Numbered from the stretch's first letter, positions 1 to 8,900 are shown. The stretch: DNA of 64,000 nucleotides from CAWDLX01 sp963753485 (GCA_963753485.1 CAVWCL010000020.1:124001-188000), one strand, 5' to 3'. Notes: generated by a model not told the origin, from the letters alone. Numbers and translations: made by a program.

Positions 1-2546
1 ATCTCGATGACGAGCAGGTGGGCGTCGGCGCCGGTGTCGTCGAGGTGGCCCCGAACGGTCGTCACGAACTCGGGCTGGCCGATCATCTGTTCGGCGAGGT
101 TGACACTGACGTAGCGTGACCGCGCCGATCCCGGTGGGTTGAGGGTGGCCAGGTCGGCCAAGGCATGGTGCAGGATCCAGTCCTCCAGCCCGGTCAGCCC
201 ACCGGTGGCCTGCGCGGCCGCGGCAACATCCGTGGCCGGCATTGGCGGGCCGCCGTCGCCGAGGTTGGCCGACGCGTCGAAGCCGACCGTCTCGCCGGTC
301 CGAAGGTCGACGATCGGTTGGTAGCCCGGGCGCAGCCGGTTGGCGGCCATGGCGCGCTCGAGCCGGTGGCGGATCTCCAGTCGCCGGCGGGTCGGGGTCG
401 ACATGCCCGGACGGTACTGGCGCCAGTGACCCTTGCCCTGTGCCTTCGCGGCGTAGAGCGCATTGTCGGCCTCGGCCAGCAAGGCCGCCTGACCGCGTCC
501 GGCGCTGCGGTAAGCCAGGCCGATGCTGGCGCCACCGTCCACTGTGATGCCTCGGACCACGACCGGCCGCGCCAGCGCGGCGGCGATGCCTTCCGTTGCG
601 GCCCGGGCGGCGTCCTCGTCGGGCAGGTCGCGCAGCAGCACGGCGAACTCGTCGCCACCGAGGCGCGCGGCCAGATCGGTCCCGCCCAGGAACGACTGGA
701 TGCGTACGGCCGCGCTCACCAGCATCTCGTCGCCGATCTCATGGCCGTAGGCGTCGTTGACGGCCTTGAAGTCGTCCAGGTCGACGAAGAGGGCCGCGGT
801 CCCGGTGGCCGAGCCGGCGTCGCCGCGGCGCAGCTGGTCGCGGAAGTGCTGGGCGTTCACCAACCCGGTCAAGGCGTCATGGCTGGCCCGGTAGGCCAGG
901 TCACGTTGGAGACGGCGTTCGGCGGTGATGTCGCGCATCGTGGTCACTACACCGTTGACGCTGTGGTCGCGGCGCAGATCTCGCCGGACCACGAGCACAC
1001 TGCGGGTCCCGGTTCCCGGGTGCCGGATCACACCCTCAGCGCCGTCCTCGGACTCTGACCACCCGTGGGTGGCGTCGCCGACCCGCCCGACGAGGTCGTC
1101 GAAGCGTTCGCCCCGCACGTCCCGGCCGAACATCGAGAAGGCGGCCGGGCTCGCGTACTCGATCCGGCCGACCCGGCTGATCAGGGTGGCGTCCGAGCTC
1201 GTCCGCACCAGGGTGCCGAAGTAGCGCTCCCGCTCCTCCGCCCGTACCCGGCTCATCAGGCCGATCCGGTCCAGCGCCGCTCCGGCCTGCTCCCCGAGCG
1301 CCCGCAGGCCGGGGGCGAGCTCGGTCAACGCGCCCAACCGGGCGGTGAAGACGAAGACGGTGTGCTGGTCCCCAGCCACCTCGGAGCTCGCCGGCGGGCA
1401 GCGTACGGTCAGCTCGGCCGGGGCGCGCGGATCGTTCGCGCCCATCGGCACCGGGTCCGCCGGGTACGGCGGTGCTCGTTGCTCGACGCGCACCGCGGGC
1501 GATCCCACGGGAGTCAGCGCCGCCAGCGCGCCGTCGAGCGCCGCGACCACCTCGGCCCGCGTGGTGGCGATCACCAGCGCATGCAGCGCCCCGCGCAGCG
1601 CGTGCTCCTCGAAGACGCGGCGCTGGTAGGTCCGTACCGAGAAGGCGGCCCGGATCAGGATGAGCAGGCCGACCGCGGCCGAGACCAGGGCAATCGCGAC
1701 CCCCTCGGTGACCGGGCCCCGGGTCGCCTCCACCAGCAGGGCCGACGGCGCGACGAGAAGGCCGACCGCGAGCACGGCCAGACGCCCGAAGCCGAGCCGG
1801 GTCAGGCTGTTCGGCCGGGCGGCGATGTGGCCCATCGAGCGTGACAGCGCGGCGGCGCCGCAGAAGGCGGCGAACGCCAGCGCGCACAGGCCGGCGGCGT
1901 AGCGCGGGGCCCGCTGACCCTCGGCCGTCGCCTCGCCGTTGAGGAAGTCGGCGGTCAGGAAGGAGACCACGGCGACCGCCAGCATCGTCGACGCCGCATT
2001 GGTGCGCCAGCCGAGGATCCACCGTACCGAGGATGCCAGGACGGCGACGAAACCCACCGACCCGGCGATCGCCACCACCTTGGGCACCCCGGTGACGTCC
2101 AGGTTGGTCACGGCGTCCCGGCCGAAGACCGTCCACACCAGCAGAGACCCGGCGAGCGTGAAGGCCGTCGTGTCGATGACCAGGAACCAGTCGTGGGAAC
2201 GGGCCCTGGGTCGCCCCAGCCACAGCAGCCACAGGGTCAACGGCAGGTACGCCGCGAGCACGTAGTAGTCCGCTGTCGAGGGGAACGGCACCGGCCCGGC
2301 TCGGTCGAGTGCGGTTCTGGTGAAGATCGCCTCGGCGATCGTGATGAGCACGACGCTCACCGCCACCAGCAGCCACGCCTGCCACCGGGCCGGGCGGAAG
2401 GCCCGGACCCCGTAGCCGATCGCCAGGAGGCTGGCGGCGCCGGCGAAGACGATCGCTACCGGGCGTGCGCTCGACAGCAGGCAGAACAGCACCGCGGCGA
2501 CCGTGACCGTCACCATGTACGCCGTTCTGACCAGACCGATACCCAC
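1..2546 (-). CDS. Membrane GGDEF/EAL cyclic-di-GMP signalling protein (C-terminus off the left edge)
   Basis: This is the first ~848 codons of a c-di-GMP protein; the 3' end lies beyond base 1. A hydrophobic N-terminal region (about residues 1-300, several membrane helices) is followed by a PAS-like segment (about 430-540), a GGDEF domain and the start of an EAL domain. The GGDEF motif is intact (645-659), so cyclase activity is plausible. The RxxD inhibitory site five residues upstream is absent (GGTD there). The EAL signature reads GFDAS (270-284), so the metal-binding Glu is Asp and the Leu is lost; the later SVNL motif is present. Phosphodiesterase activity is therefore doubtful. GTG 2546 is the furthest plausible start; ATG 2516 is an alternative. 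A TAGGCT -10 box lies at 2595-2590 on this strand. Confidence 0.9.
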   Translation of the reverse strand, partial: MGIGLVRTAYMVTVTVAAVLFCLLSSARPVAIVFAGAASLLAIGYGVRAFRPARWQAWLLVAVSVVLITIAEAIFTRTALDRAGPVPFPSTADYYVLAAYLPLTLWLLWLGRPRARSHDWFLVIDTTAFTLAGSLLVWTVFGRDAVTNLDVTGVPKVVAIAGSVGFVAVLASSVRWILGWRTNAASTMLAVAVVSFLTADFLNGEATAEGQRAPRYAAGLCALAFAAFCGAAALSRSMGHIAARPNSLTRLGFGRLAVLAVGLLVAPSALLVEATRGPVTEGVAIALVSAAVGLLILIRAAFSVRTYQRRVFEEHALRGALHALVIATTRAEVVAALDGALAALTPVGSPAVRVEQRAPPYPADPVPMGANDPRAPAELTVRCPPASSEVAGDQHTVFVFTARLGALTELAPGLRALGEQAGAALDRIGLMSRVRAEERERYFGTLVRTSSDATLISRVGRIEYASPAAFSMFGRDVRGERFDDLVGRVGDATHGWSESEDGAEGVIRHPGTGTRSVLVVRRDLRRDHSVNGVVTTMRDITAERRLQRDLAYRASHDALTGLVNAQHFRDQLRRGDAGSATGTAALFVDLDDFKAVNDAYGHEIGDEMLVSAAVRIQSFLGGTDLAARLGGDEFAVLLRDLPDEDAARAATEGIAAALARPVVVRGITVDGGASIGLAYRSAGRGQAALLAEADNALYAAKAQGKGHWRQYRPGMSTPTRRRLEIRHRLERAMAANRLRPGYQPIVDLRTGETVGFDASANLGDGGPPMPATDVAAAAQATGGLTGLEDWILHHALADLATLNPPGSARSRYVSVNLAEQMIGQPEFVTTVRGHLDDTGADAHLLVIE

Positions 2547-2627
2547 CGCCGCCCCCCGTGGCCGCCAGCCTCCCGTTTGTCCTCGAACCAGCCTAGATCG
2601 GGTCGAGCCCGGATGGTCAGGCCTCGG

Positions 2628-2878
2628 TCAGGGGCGCCGCGGTCGGCAGGCAGTGAGGTAGAGCGTCCGGTACGGCGAGGTCACGCCCCAGCTCCCGATG
2701 GCTGGTTGCACCGGTGCCATTGCTGCCCGACCAGGGTGTGCTTGGTCGAATCGGAGAAGTAGGCAACCACCAGGTTGTCACCCGGCTGGATCGTCGGCAC
2801 CGCCGCCTGCGCCGGCGTGACCGCGACCAGTAGCGCGCCGGCGGCGAACGCGACCGCGAAGAGTACCCGTTTGAGCAT
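2628..2878 (-). pseudogene. Small secreted DUF6289-like protein with a 1-nt frameshift
   Basis: ATG 2878 follows a good ribosome site (AAGGGAA) and starts a signal peptide (MLKRVLFAVAFAAGALLVAV, then cleavage after AQA). The mature part carries YFSDSTKHTLVGQQW and a Cys. The frame then stops at 2681 after 65 codons. A one-base shift near 2694-2695 restores a coherent tail (SWGVTSPYR...LTAC) running to a stop at 2628. From memory, DUF6289-type secreted peptides end in a similar SWG...C segment, so a single missing base is likely. It may be a real pseudogene or a sequencing error. It is divergent from the sigma factor gene, with a palindromic repeat in between. The function of the family is unknown. 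Confidence 0.6.
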
Positions 2879-2929
2879 GGGAGTTCCCTTCGTCAGATGA
2901 TGTGGATGCGTGAATCGCTCAGCCCTCTG

Positions 2930-2980
2930 GTTAGGAGGGGCACCCTTTACCACCGAAAGCGTTAAGAGGGTGCCCTTCCT
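2930..2980. repeat. Dispersed GGGCACCC palindrome, copy 1
   Basis: Inverted repeat: the left arm contains AGGAGGGGCACCCTTTAC and the right arm contains AGAGGGTGCCCTTCCT, around a centre CACCGAAAGCG. The same element recurs at 27548-27597 and 49135-49188. This copy lies between two divergently transcribed genes, so here it cannot be a shared 3' terminator. Confidence 0.8.
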
Positions 2981-3069
2981 CACTCATCCGCTCCGTCGCC
3001 GGCCGGCTCCGTCGCCGGCCTGCAACGCGGAGACCCGCTGGCGCGTACGTGTGATGGGAGGTGACCGAC

Positions 3070-3591
3070 GTGCGGGACGGGTCATTCGAACAATTCGTCC
3101 GGGACTCGTTGCCGGTGCTCACCCGGTACGCTCGGGCGCTCACCGGTGACGTGCACGCGGCCGACGACCTGGTCCAGGCAACCCTGGTCAAGGTGGCCGC
3201 CGCCTGGCGGCGGGTCCGAACGGACGGGAATCCCCTCGCGTACACCAAGACCGCGCTGTTCCGCACGTATGTGAGCTGGCGGCGGCTGCGTCGCCACGGG
3301 GACCAGCCGCTGGAGCTCGTCGATCGCCCGGCCGCCGGCGACGCCTACGCCGCCGTCGAGGCGCGGCTGGTGGTCCGGGACGCGTTGACCGGGTTGCCCC
3401 GGTTGCAGCGAGCCGTCCTGGTCGCGACGTACCTGGATGACGCCGACGACGAACGGATCGCCGAGCTGATCGGCCGGACCCCGTCGACGGTCCGTTCGCT
3501 GCGCCGGCGCGGGCTGATCGCCGTCCGTTCGGCGCTGGGGGTCGCCCCGAACGCGGCCCCGGCGCCGGTCGCCACCCCGTTCCACCTCTGA
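3070..3591 (+). CDS. SigE-family ECF RNA polymerase sigma factor
   Basis: A 173-residue ECF sigma factor. Region 2 is near the N-terminus (FEQFVRDSLPVLTRYARAL, then AADDLVQATLVKVA) and region 4 is a helix-turn-helix (ERIAELIGRTPSTVRSLRRRG) near the C-terminus. It resembles the small SigE-family factors common in actinomycetes. An in-frame GTG exists at 3061, but GTG 3070 sits 5 nt after a near-perfect GGGAGGTGA ribosome site (3056-3064), so 3070 is chosen. The next gene begins 81 nt downstream after a tandem repeat and encodes a membrane-anchored protein, the usual place for an anti-sigma partner. The target regulon cannot be read from this window. Confidence 0.88.
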   Translation: MRDGSFEQFVRDSLPVLTRYARALTGDVHAADDLVQATLVKVAAAWRRVRTDGNPLAYTKTALFRTYVSWRRLRRHGDQPLELVDRPAAGDAYAAVEARLVVRDALTGLPRLQRAVLVATYLDDADDERIAELIGRTPSTVRSLRRRGLIAVRSALGVAPNAAPAPVATPFHL

Positions 3592-3661
3592 ACTGACGAG
3601 CACCGACTGACGAGCACCGACTGACGAGCACCGAATGACGAGCACCAACTGACGAGCGAGG
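3592..3661 (+). repeat. Tandem repeat, 14 bp x 5
   Basis: Five head-to-tail copies of ACTGACGAGCACCG start immediately after the sigma factor stop codon. Copies 1-3 are identical; copies 4 and 5 diverge slightly. Copy 5 merges into the GAGGAG ribosome site of the next gene. Confidence 0.95.
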
Positions 3662-3672
3662 AGCCCAGCCGC

Positions 3673-5055
3673 ATGGACACCGTCGAACGCCTCCTGGTCG
3701 CCGAACTGACCAGCCTGGAGGCCGAGCCCCGGGTGGACGACGAGCTCGTGCTCGCCGGCGTGGCCAGCCGCCAGCGCCGCCGCCGGCTGGTCACCTCGGC
3801 CATCGCCGTCGGGGCCGTCGTGGCGGCCGGAGTCACCGGCACCTCGCTGGTCGCCGTGCGCCAGGCGGTGCCGCCGGCACCGGGCGTGAGCCCGACCGTG
3901 ACCCGGCCCCCGACACCGGAGAAGTCCACGATGGACTGGATGGGCGCGGTGAGCGGCACCCCGGTCTCGCCGATCGTGGGGTCGTTCGCCGACCCGCAGC
4001 ACGGCTTCCTGCTGGCGATGCGGTGCGGCACCGTCGAGTCGCGGTACCTGCCCTGCAACGCCCAGCTCGAGGTGACCGCCGACGGCGGCCGGAGCTGGGT
4101 CGGCCGGCCGCTGCCGGCCCAGCCCGGAGACATGTCGATCGATACCATCTTCGCCGTCGACGCCCGTACGGTCGTCTACTCCCGCACCGAGACCGGCCAC
4201 CTGGAGTTGCCCGACCGGCGCTTCGTCAGCACCGACGCCGGGCAGAGCTGGCGCGAGGTCCGCGTGGTGACCATCGCCGAGACGCACGAGGTGCCCGCCG
4301 GCGCACAGGTCGCGGTGGCCTGGTCCGAGCACGGCCCCGAGGTCATCGTGGTCCGTCCCGACGGAGGCAGTGCCGCCCTCACGCCGTTGCCGGCCCAGCC
4401 GGACCTCGGCGAGGTCACCACCACCGCGGCCGGCGACATCTTCCTCGCCGGACGCCGCGACACCTTCGACCCCGGCGACTCCGGCACCGGGACGACCGAG
4501 GCCGATATTTACGTCAGTCACGATCGCGGCCACACCTGGCAGCGGATCGCCGCACCCGTGGTGCACCAGACCGGGTCCGCCGGGTACACCGCCGACAGCC
4601 ACCTGGCGACCGCGGACGGCCGGGTGCTGTACTACGCGGACGGATATGCCGAGGGCTTCGCCCCGATCACAACGACCCTGTTCCGCAGCCTGGACGGCGG
4701 CCGGTCCTGGGGCCGGGTGAGCCTCCCACACGCGGGCGCCGGTGCCGACCTGGACACCCTGACCATGCAGCTCAACGGCTACTCGTCGCTCGGTGGCGAG
4801 GGGGTCGACACGTTCTTCTCCATGGCGCCGCTGGCCGACGGTGGGCTGCTGCTCACCACAGGCGGGCATCTGTTCCGGCTGCGGCCATCGGATGCGACCC
4901 CCCGTGAGGTGCACACCCCGTACGGGCGCTTCGTCATCCCGCTCGGGGACGGGCGCGTGGTCGGGGTCGGCATCCAGGGGTCCGACCGCGACCACGTCAA
5001 CGTGTTCGGGCTGACCAGGGACGGGACCAGCTGGTCGGCGATGACCTTCTCGTGA
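3673..5055 (+). CDS. Membrane-anchored Asp-box (BNR/sialidase-like) beta-propeller protein, probable partner of the upstream sigma factor
   Basis: A 460-residue protein with a short cytoplasmic N-terminus (about 1-38, Arg-rich RQRRRR before the membrane), one membrane helix (about 39-61), a Pro-rich stretch and a large extracellular domain. Four Asp-box motifs are visible: TADGGRSW (~132), STDAGQSW (~184), SHDRGHTW (~280) and SLDGGRSW (~337). Such repeats form beta-propellers and do not by themselves indicate glycosidase activity. The layout (cytoplasmic tail, one helix, outer sensor) directly after an ECF sigma gene suggests an anti-sigma or sensor role, though I see no zinc-binding anti-sigma motif. 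The stop codon is one base away from the convergent ndk-like stop. Confidence 0.8.
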   Translation: MDTVERLLVAELTSLEAEPRVDDELVLAGVASRQRRRRLVTSAIAVGAVVAAGVTGTSLVAVRQAVPPAPGVSPTVTRPPTPEKSTMDWMGAVSGTPVSPIVGSFADPQHGFLLAMRCGTVESRYLPCNAQLEVTADGGRSWVGRPLPAQPGDMSIDTIFAVDARTVVYSRTETGHLELPDRRFVSTDAGQSWREVRVVTIAETHEVPAGAQVAVAWSEHGPEVIVVRPDGGSAALTPLPAQPDLGEVTTTAAGDIFLAGRRDTFDPGDSGTGTTEADIYVSHDRGHTWQRIAAPVVHQTGSAGYTADSHLATADGRVLYYADGYAEGFAPITTTLFRSLDGGRSWGRVSLPHAGAGADLDTLTMQLNGYSSLGGEGVDTFFSMAPLADGGLLLTTGGHLFRLRPSDATPREVHTPYGRFVIPLGDGRVVGVGIQGSDRDHVNVFGLTRDGTSWSAMTFS

Positions 5056-5056
5056 G

Positions 5057-5551
5057 TCAGATGGTGTAGGTCTGCGCGAGCGTGCGGTACTCGTGCAGCT
5101 CCGCGCCGCTGAACCACAGCGCCAGCTCCTGCTCGGCCTCGGCCGGATTGCCGGAGGCGTGGACCAGATTCGCCACCGCCTTGTCCTGGCCGATGCAGTA
5201 CTCCCGGGACTGGTGGGCGAAGTCCCCGCGGATGGTGCCCGGCGGGGCCTCGTTCGGGTAGGTGCCGCCGACCAGCCGCCGTACGTTCGCCACCGCCTCG
5301 ACGCCCTCCAGCACCAGCGCGATCACCGGTCCGCGCTGCATCGCCGCCGCGGTGGCATCGTAGACGGCCCGACCGAGGCGCTGCTCCAGGTCGAAGTAGT
5401 GCCGACGGGTGAACTCGGCGTCCATCACCGCCATCTTCGTGCCGACGATCTTGAGTCCGGCGTCCTCGAAGCGCTGGATGAGGCGTCCGACCAGGCCGCG
5501 CGCCACGGCGTCGGGCTTGAGGACGACGAGGGTCCGTTCCACACTGGCCAC
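5057..5551 (-). CDS. ndk: Nucleoside diphosphate kinase-like protein, divergent long form
   Basis: Nucleoside diphosphate kinases move the gamma-phosphate between NTPs and NDPs through a phosphohistidine. The N-terminal LVVLKPDAV (Lys12) and GTIRGDFA (~105-112) fit the family. The catalytic His is probably His131, but its context is NLVHASGN rather than the usual NxxHGSD. At 164 residues it is longer than the typical ~137-140, with extra residues around FAHQSREYCIGQDKAV. It could be a paralogue of a canonical ndk encoded elsewhere, with changed activity. Start is GTG 5551. It is convergent with the Asp-box gene with one base between the stop codons, so no terminator fits between them. Confidence 0.8.
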   Translation of the reverse strand: MASVERTLVVLKPDAVARGLVGRLIQRFEDAGLKIVGTKMAVMDAEFTRRHYFDLEQRLGRAVYDATAAAMQRGPVIALVLEGVEAVANVRRLVGGTYPNEAPPGTIRGDFAHQSREYCIGQDKAVANLVHASGNPAEAEQELALWFSGAELHEYRTLAQTYTI

Positions 5552-5698
5552 TGCTCTGTTCTGCCCTTCGGTCGCTGCCGGCGGCGCACGTCCTCCCGCG
5601 GCCGCGGTTCACCGCAGAGCGTACGGAACCGCCCGGCGTGCGCAGCGACGGGATCGGCGGAGCGCGGTGCGCCCGGTTGTCGGACCGGCCGCCGGCGG

Positions 5699-6274
5699 TC
5701 AGCGGCTCTGTAGGGCGTCGAGGGCGATCGCGACCGCGATGACCAGTCGGCGGTCCAGCCGCGGCTCGGTGATGCGGACCAGGTACGTGTCCCGGATGCC
5801 CCACTTCTTCTCCACCGAGAACGCCGGCGCCGTCGGCGGACCGAAGTCGAAGTGGTACGGCAGGAAGCTGAGGTCGGAGAAGCGGCGCAGGACGGCGACC
5901 AGCGGGCTGCGCTCCTGCCCGGTCAGCTCGGCCGCGCCGACCGGTTGCACGTGCCAGGTCGAGCGCAGCAGCGAGCGGGCGAAATCCTTGCGGAACTGGC
6001 CGATCGGCGCGCCGGCGTGGTCGGTGACGTCGTAGGTCGCGCCGAGGTCGAGCACGCTGCGCGCCCGGAAGCCCGCCAGCACGCCGGACTTCGACTCGTC
6101 TGTGTAGATGGTCACCTGCTCCTTCATCGCCAGGCGCTTCTGCTGGGCCAGCCCGACCAGGCTCACCAGCGCACCGGACGGATCCGCGGCCCAGACCTCG
6201 TACCGGTTGACCATCAGTGTGAGGCGCTGGCGCACCACGAGGGTCGATTGCGTCTGCAAGGTGGCGACGTCCAC
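5699..6274 (-). CDS. LURP-one-related / scramblase-like (tubby-fold) protein
   Basis: A 191-residue soluble protein matching, from memory, the actinobacterial LURP-one-related family: RLTLMVNRYEVWA near the N-terminus, an EQVTIYTDESKSGVLAGFRAR segment split by one turn, then YDVTDHAGAPIGQFRKDF and LLRSTWHV. The fold is the tubby/phospholipid-scramblase barrel. No bacterial function is established, and no catalytic residues or signal peptide are visible. GTG 6274 follows a strong GGGGAGGAATC ribosome site. The 147-nt gap down to the ndk-like start holds nothing I recognise. Confidence 0.7.
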   Translation of the reverse strand: MDVATLQTQSTLVVRQRLTLMVNRYEVWAADPSGALVSLVGLAQQKRLAMKEQVTIYTDESKSGVLAGFRARSVLDLGATYDVTDHAGAPIGQFRKDFARSLLRSTWHVQPVGAAELTGQERSPLVAVLRRFSDLSFLPYHFDFGPPTAPAFSVEKKWGIRDTYLVRITEPRLDRRLVIAVAIALDALQSR

Positions 6275-6377
6275 GATTCCTCCCCATCGGTGGTCCAGCG
6301 GCCGCGGTGCGGTGCCCGGTCAGTGGCCAGCTGCGGCTGTGAGTGTGGCAGAGCCGCGCCAGCACGCCGGGCCCGGG

Positions 6378-6383
6378 TAGGTT
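6378..6383 (+). promoter_or_regulatory. -10 box of the helicase gene
   Basis: TAGGTT ends 8 nt before GTG 6392, a spacing that fits a leaderless mRNA. Confidence 0.4.
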
Positions 6384-6391
6384 TGCCGATT

Positions 6392-8890
6392 GTGACGCTC
6401 GCCGCCCGGATTCCCGCGTCAGGAGATCCGGACTCCCTCTTCGACGCCTTCGCCGGTTGGGCGCAGGAGGGTGGGCTGCGCCTCTACCCGCATCAGGAGG
6501 AGGCGCTGATCGAGGTGGTCTCCGGCGCGAACGTGATCCTGGGCACCCCGACCGGCTCGGGCAAGAGCCTGGTCGCCACCGGCGCCCATTTTGTTGCGCT
6601 GGCCCGCGGTGACCGCAGCTACTACACCGCCCCGATCAAGGCGTTGGTGTCGGAGAAGTTCTTCGCGCTCTGCGACATCTTCACCCCCGAGGACGTGGGC
6701 ATGGTGACCGGCGACGCCAGCGTCAACGCGGGGGCGCCGATCATTTGCTGCACGGCCGAGATCCTGGCCAACATCGCTCTGCGCGGCGGCGACCGGGCCG
6801 ACGTGGGCCAGGTGGTGATGGACGAGTTCCACTTCTACGCCGAGCCGGACCGTGGCTGGGCGTGGCAGGTGCCGCTGCTCGAGCTGCCGCAGGCCCAGTT
6901 CCTGCTGATGTCGGCGACCCTCGGCGAGGTCAGCCGGTTCGCCGACGACCTGACCCGGCGGACCGGGCGACCGACCGCGGTCGTCACCAACGCCGAGCGG
7001 CCGGTGCCGCTGCTCTTCTCGTACGCGATGACGCCGCTGCACGAGACGATCGAGGAGTTGCTCAGCACCCGCCAGACGCCGGTCTACATTGTCCACTTCA
7101 CCCAGGCCGAGGCGCTCGAGCGCGCGCAGGCGCTGACCAGCATCAACGTGTGCAGCCGGGAGGAGAAGGACGCCATCGCCCGCAAGATCGGCAGTTTCCG
7201 GTTCGCCGCCGGCTTCGGGCGCACGCTGTCCCGCCTCGTCCGGCACGGGATCGGCGTCCACCATGCCGGCATGCTGCCCCGCTACCGGCGGCTCGTCGAG
7301 ACGCTCGCCCAGGCCGGGCTGCTGAAGGTGGTCTGCGGCACCGACACCCTCGGCGTTGGCATCAACGTGCCCATCCGGACCGTCCTCTTCACCGGTCTGT
7401 CCAAGTTCGACGGTTCCCGCAACCGGCTGCTCAAGGCCCGCGAGTTCCACCAGATCGCCGGGCGGGCGGGCCGGGCCGGCTACGACACCCTGGGCACCGT
7501 GGTGGTGCAGGCACCGGAGCACGTCATCGAGAACGAACGGGCGCTCGCCAAGGCCGGCGACGACCCGCGCAAGCGGCGTAAGGTGGTGCGCCGCAAGCCG
7601 CCGGAGGGTTCGATCGGGTGGGGCCAGCCGACCTTCGAGCGGCTGGTGGCGGCCGAGCCGGAACCGCTGACGTCCAGCTTCACCGTCAGCCACGCGATGC
7701 TGCTGAACGTGATCAGCCGGCCCGGTGACACCTTCGGCGCGCTGCGACACCTGCTCACCGACAACCACGAGGACCGCGCGGCCCAGCGTCGCCACATCCG
7801 CCGGGCGATCGCGATCTACCGGGCGCTGGTCGCCGGCGGGGTCGTGGAGCGGTTGGCGCAGGCCGATCCGGATGGGCGGCTGGCTCGGCTGACGGTGGAG
7901 CTGCAGCTGGACTTCGCGCTCAACCAGCCGCTCTCGCCGTTCGCCCTGGCCGCACTGGAGCTGCTCGACCGGGACTCGCCGACCTACGCGCTCGACGCGG
8001 TCTCGGTCATCGAGTCCACATTGGAGAACCCACGAACGGTGCTGGCGGCCCAGCAGTTCAAGGCCCGCGGCGAAGCGGTGGCCCAGATGAAGGCCGATGG
8101 CATCGAGTACGAGGCGCGGCTGGAGCTGCTGGATTCGGTGACCCATCCGAAGCCGCTCGCCGATCTGCTCGACGACGCGTACGAGATGTACCGCCGCGGC
8201 CATCCGTGGGTGGCCGACTACCAACTGGCGCCGAAGTCCGTGGTCCGGGACATGTACGAGCGGGCGATGACGTTCGTCGAGTACGTGGCGTTCTACTCGC
8301 TGGCCCGCTCGGAGGGGCTGGTGCTGCGCTACCTGGCCGACGCGTACAAGGCGCTGCGTCAGACGGTGCCCGACGAGGCGCGTACCGAGGAGCTGGCCGA
8401 CCTGACCGAGTGGCTCGGCGAGCTCGTCCGGCAGGTCGACTCGAGCCTCATCGACGAGTGGGAGCGGCTGGCCAACCCGGTCGACGAGCCATCGTCCAGG
8501 ATGGACGACACGCCGCCCGCAGTGACCGGCAACGTCCGCGCATTCCGGGTGCTGGTCCGCAACGCGTTGTTCCGCCGGGTGTCGCTCGCCGCCCTCCACC
8601 GCTACCACGAGCTCGGCGAGCTCGACGGCGAGGACGGATGGGACGCCAACGCCTGGGCGGAGGCGATGGCGGGCTACTTCGAGCAGCACGGCGAGCTGGG
8701 CACCGGTGCGCAGGCCCGGGGGCCGGCGATGCTCATCATCGACACCGGGAGCGAGCGGTGGCGCGTCCGCCAGATCTTCGACGACCCGGCCAGCGACCAT
8801 GACTGGGGGATCAGCGCCGAGATAGACCTCGCCGAGTCCGACCGGGCCGGCGCGGCCGTGGTCCGGATCACCGACGTCGGACAGTTGTAG
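6392..8890 (+). CDS. Ski2-like DEAD/DEAH-box RNA helicase with C-terminal DUF3516
   Basis: An 832-residue superfamily 2 helicase. The helicase core carries Walker A GTPTGSGKS (51-59), motif II DEFH (144-147), motif III SAT (~174) and motif VI GRAGRAG (357-363). Residues from about 560 to the end match the DUF3516 extension known from actinobacterial helicases of this type. The likely role is ATP-driven RNA unwinding or remodelling in the cytoplasm; the substrate is not known. GTG 6392 is chosen because it opens with a typical N-terminus (TLAARIPASGDPDSLFDAF) and has a -10 box just upstream. The frame stays open to 5852, but that extension overlaps the neighbouring gene. The next gene starts 10 nt after the stop. 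Confidence 0.92.
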   Translation: MTLAARIPASGDPDSLFDAFAGWAQEGGLRLYPHQEEALIEVVSGANVILGTPTGSGKSLVATGAHFVALARGDRSYYTAPIKALVSEKFFALCDIFTPEDVGMVTGDASVNAGAPIICCTAEILANIALRGGDRADVGQVVMDEFHFYAEPDRGWAWQVPLLELPQAQFLLMSATLGEVSRFADDLTRRTGRPTAVVTNAERPVPLLFSYAMTPLHETIEELLSTRQTPVYIVHFTQAEALERAQALTSINVCSREEKDAIARKIGSFRFAAGFGRTLSRLVRHGIGVHHAGMLPRYRRLVETLAQAGLLKVVCGTDTLGVGINVPIRTVLFTGLSKFDGSRNRLLKAREFHQIAGRAGRAGYDTLGTVVVQAPEHVIENERALAKAGDDPRKRRKVVRRKPPEGSIGWGQPTFERLVAAEPEPLTSSFTVSHAMLLNVISRPGDTFGALRHLLTDNHEDRAAQRRHIRRAIAIYRALVAGGVVERLAQADPDGRLARLTVELQLDFALNQPLSPFALAALELLDRDSPTYALDAVSVIESTLENPRTVLAAQQFKARGEAVAQMKADGIEYEARLELLDSVTHPKPLADLLDDAYEMYRRGHPWVADYQLAPKSVVRDMYERAMTFVEYVAFYSLARSEGLVLRYLADAYKALRQTVPDEARTEELADLTEWLGELVRQVDSSLIDEWERLANPVDEPSSRMDDTPPAVTGNVRAFRVLVRNALFRRVSLAALHRYHELGELDGEDGWDANAWAEAMAGYFEQHGELGTGAQARGPAMLIIDTGSERWRVRQIFDDPASDHDWGISAEIDLAESDRAGAAVVRITDVGQL

Positions 8891-8900
8891 GAGGTACGGG

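Noticed and set aside
2930..2980. Palindrome copy 1 as a terminator
   Set aside because: Both flanking genes are transcribed away from it.
3592..3661. CRISPR-like array
   Set aside because: Units are only 14 bp and head-to-tail with no spacers. The 15-bp array at 49049 and the 17-bp array at 35438 are rejected for the same reason.
3673..5055. Sialidase
   Set aside because: Asp-boxes occur in many beta-propellers, and no sialidase arginine triad or FRIP motif is visible.
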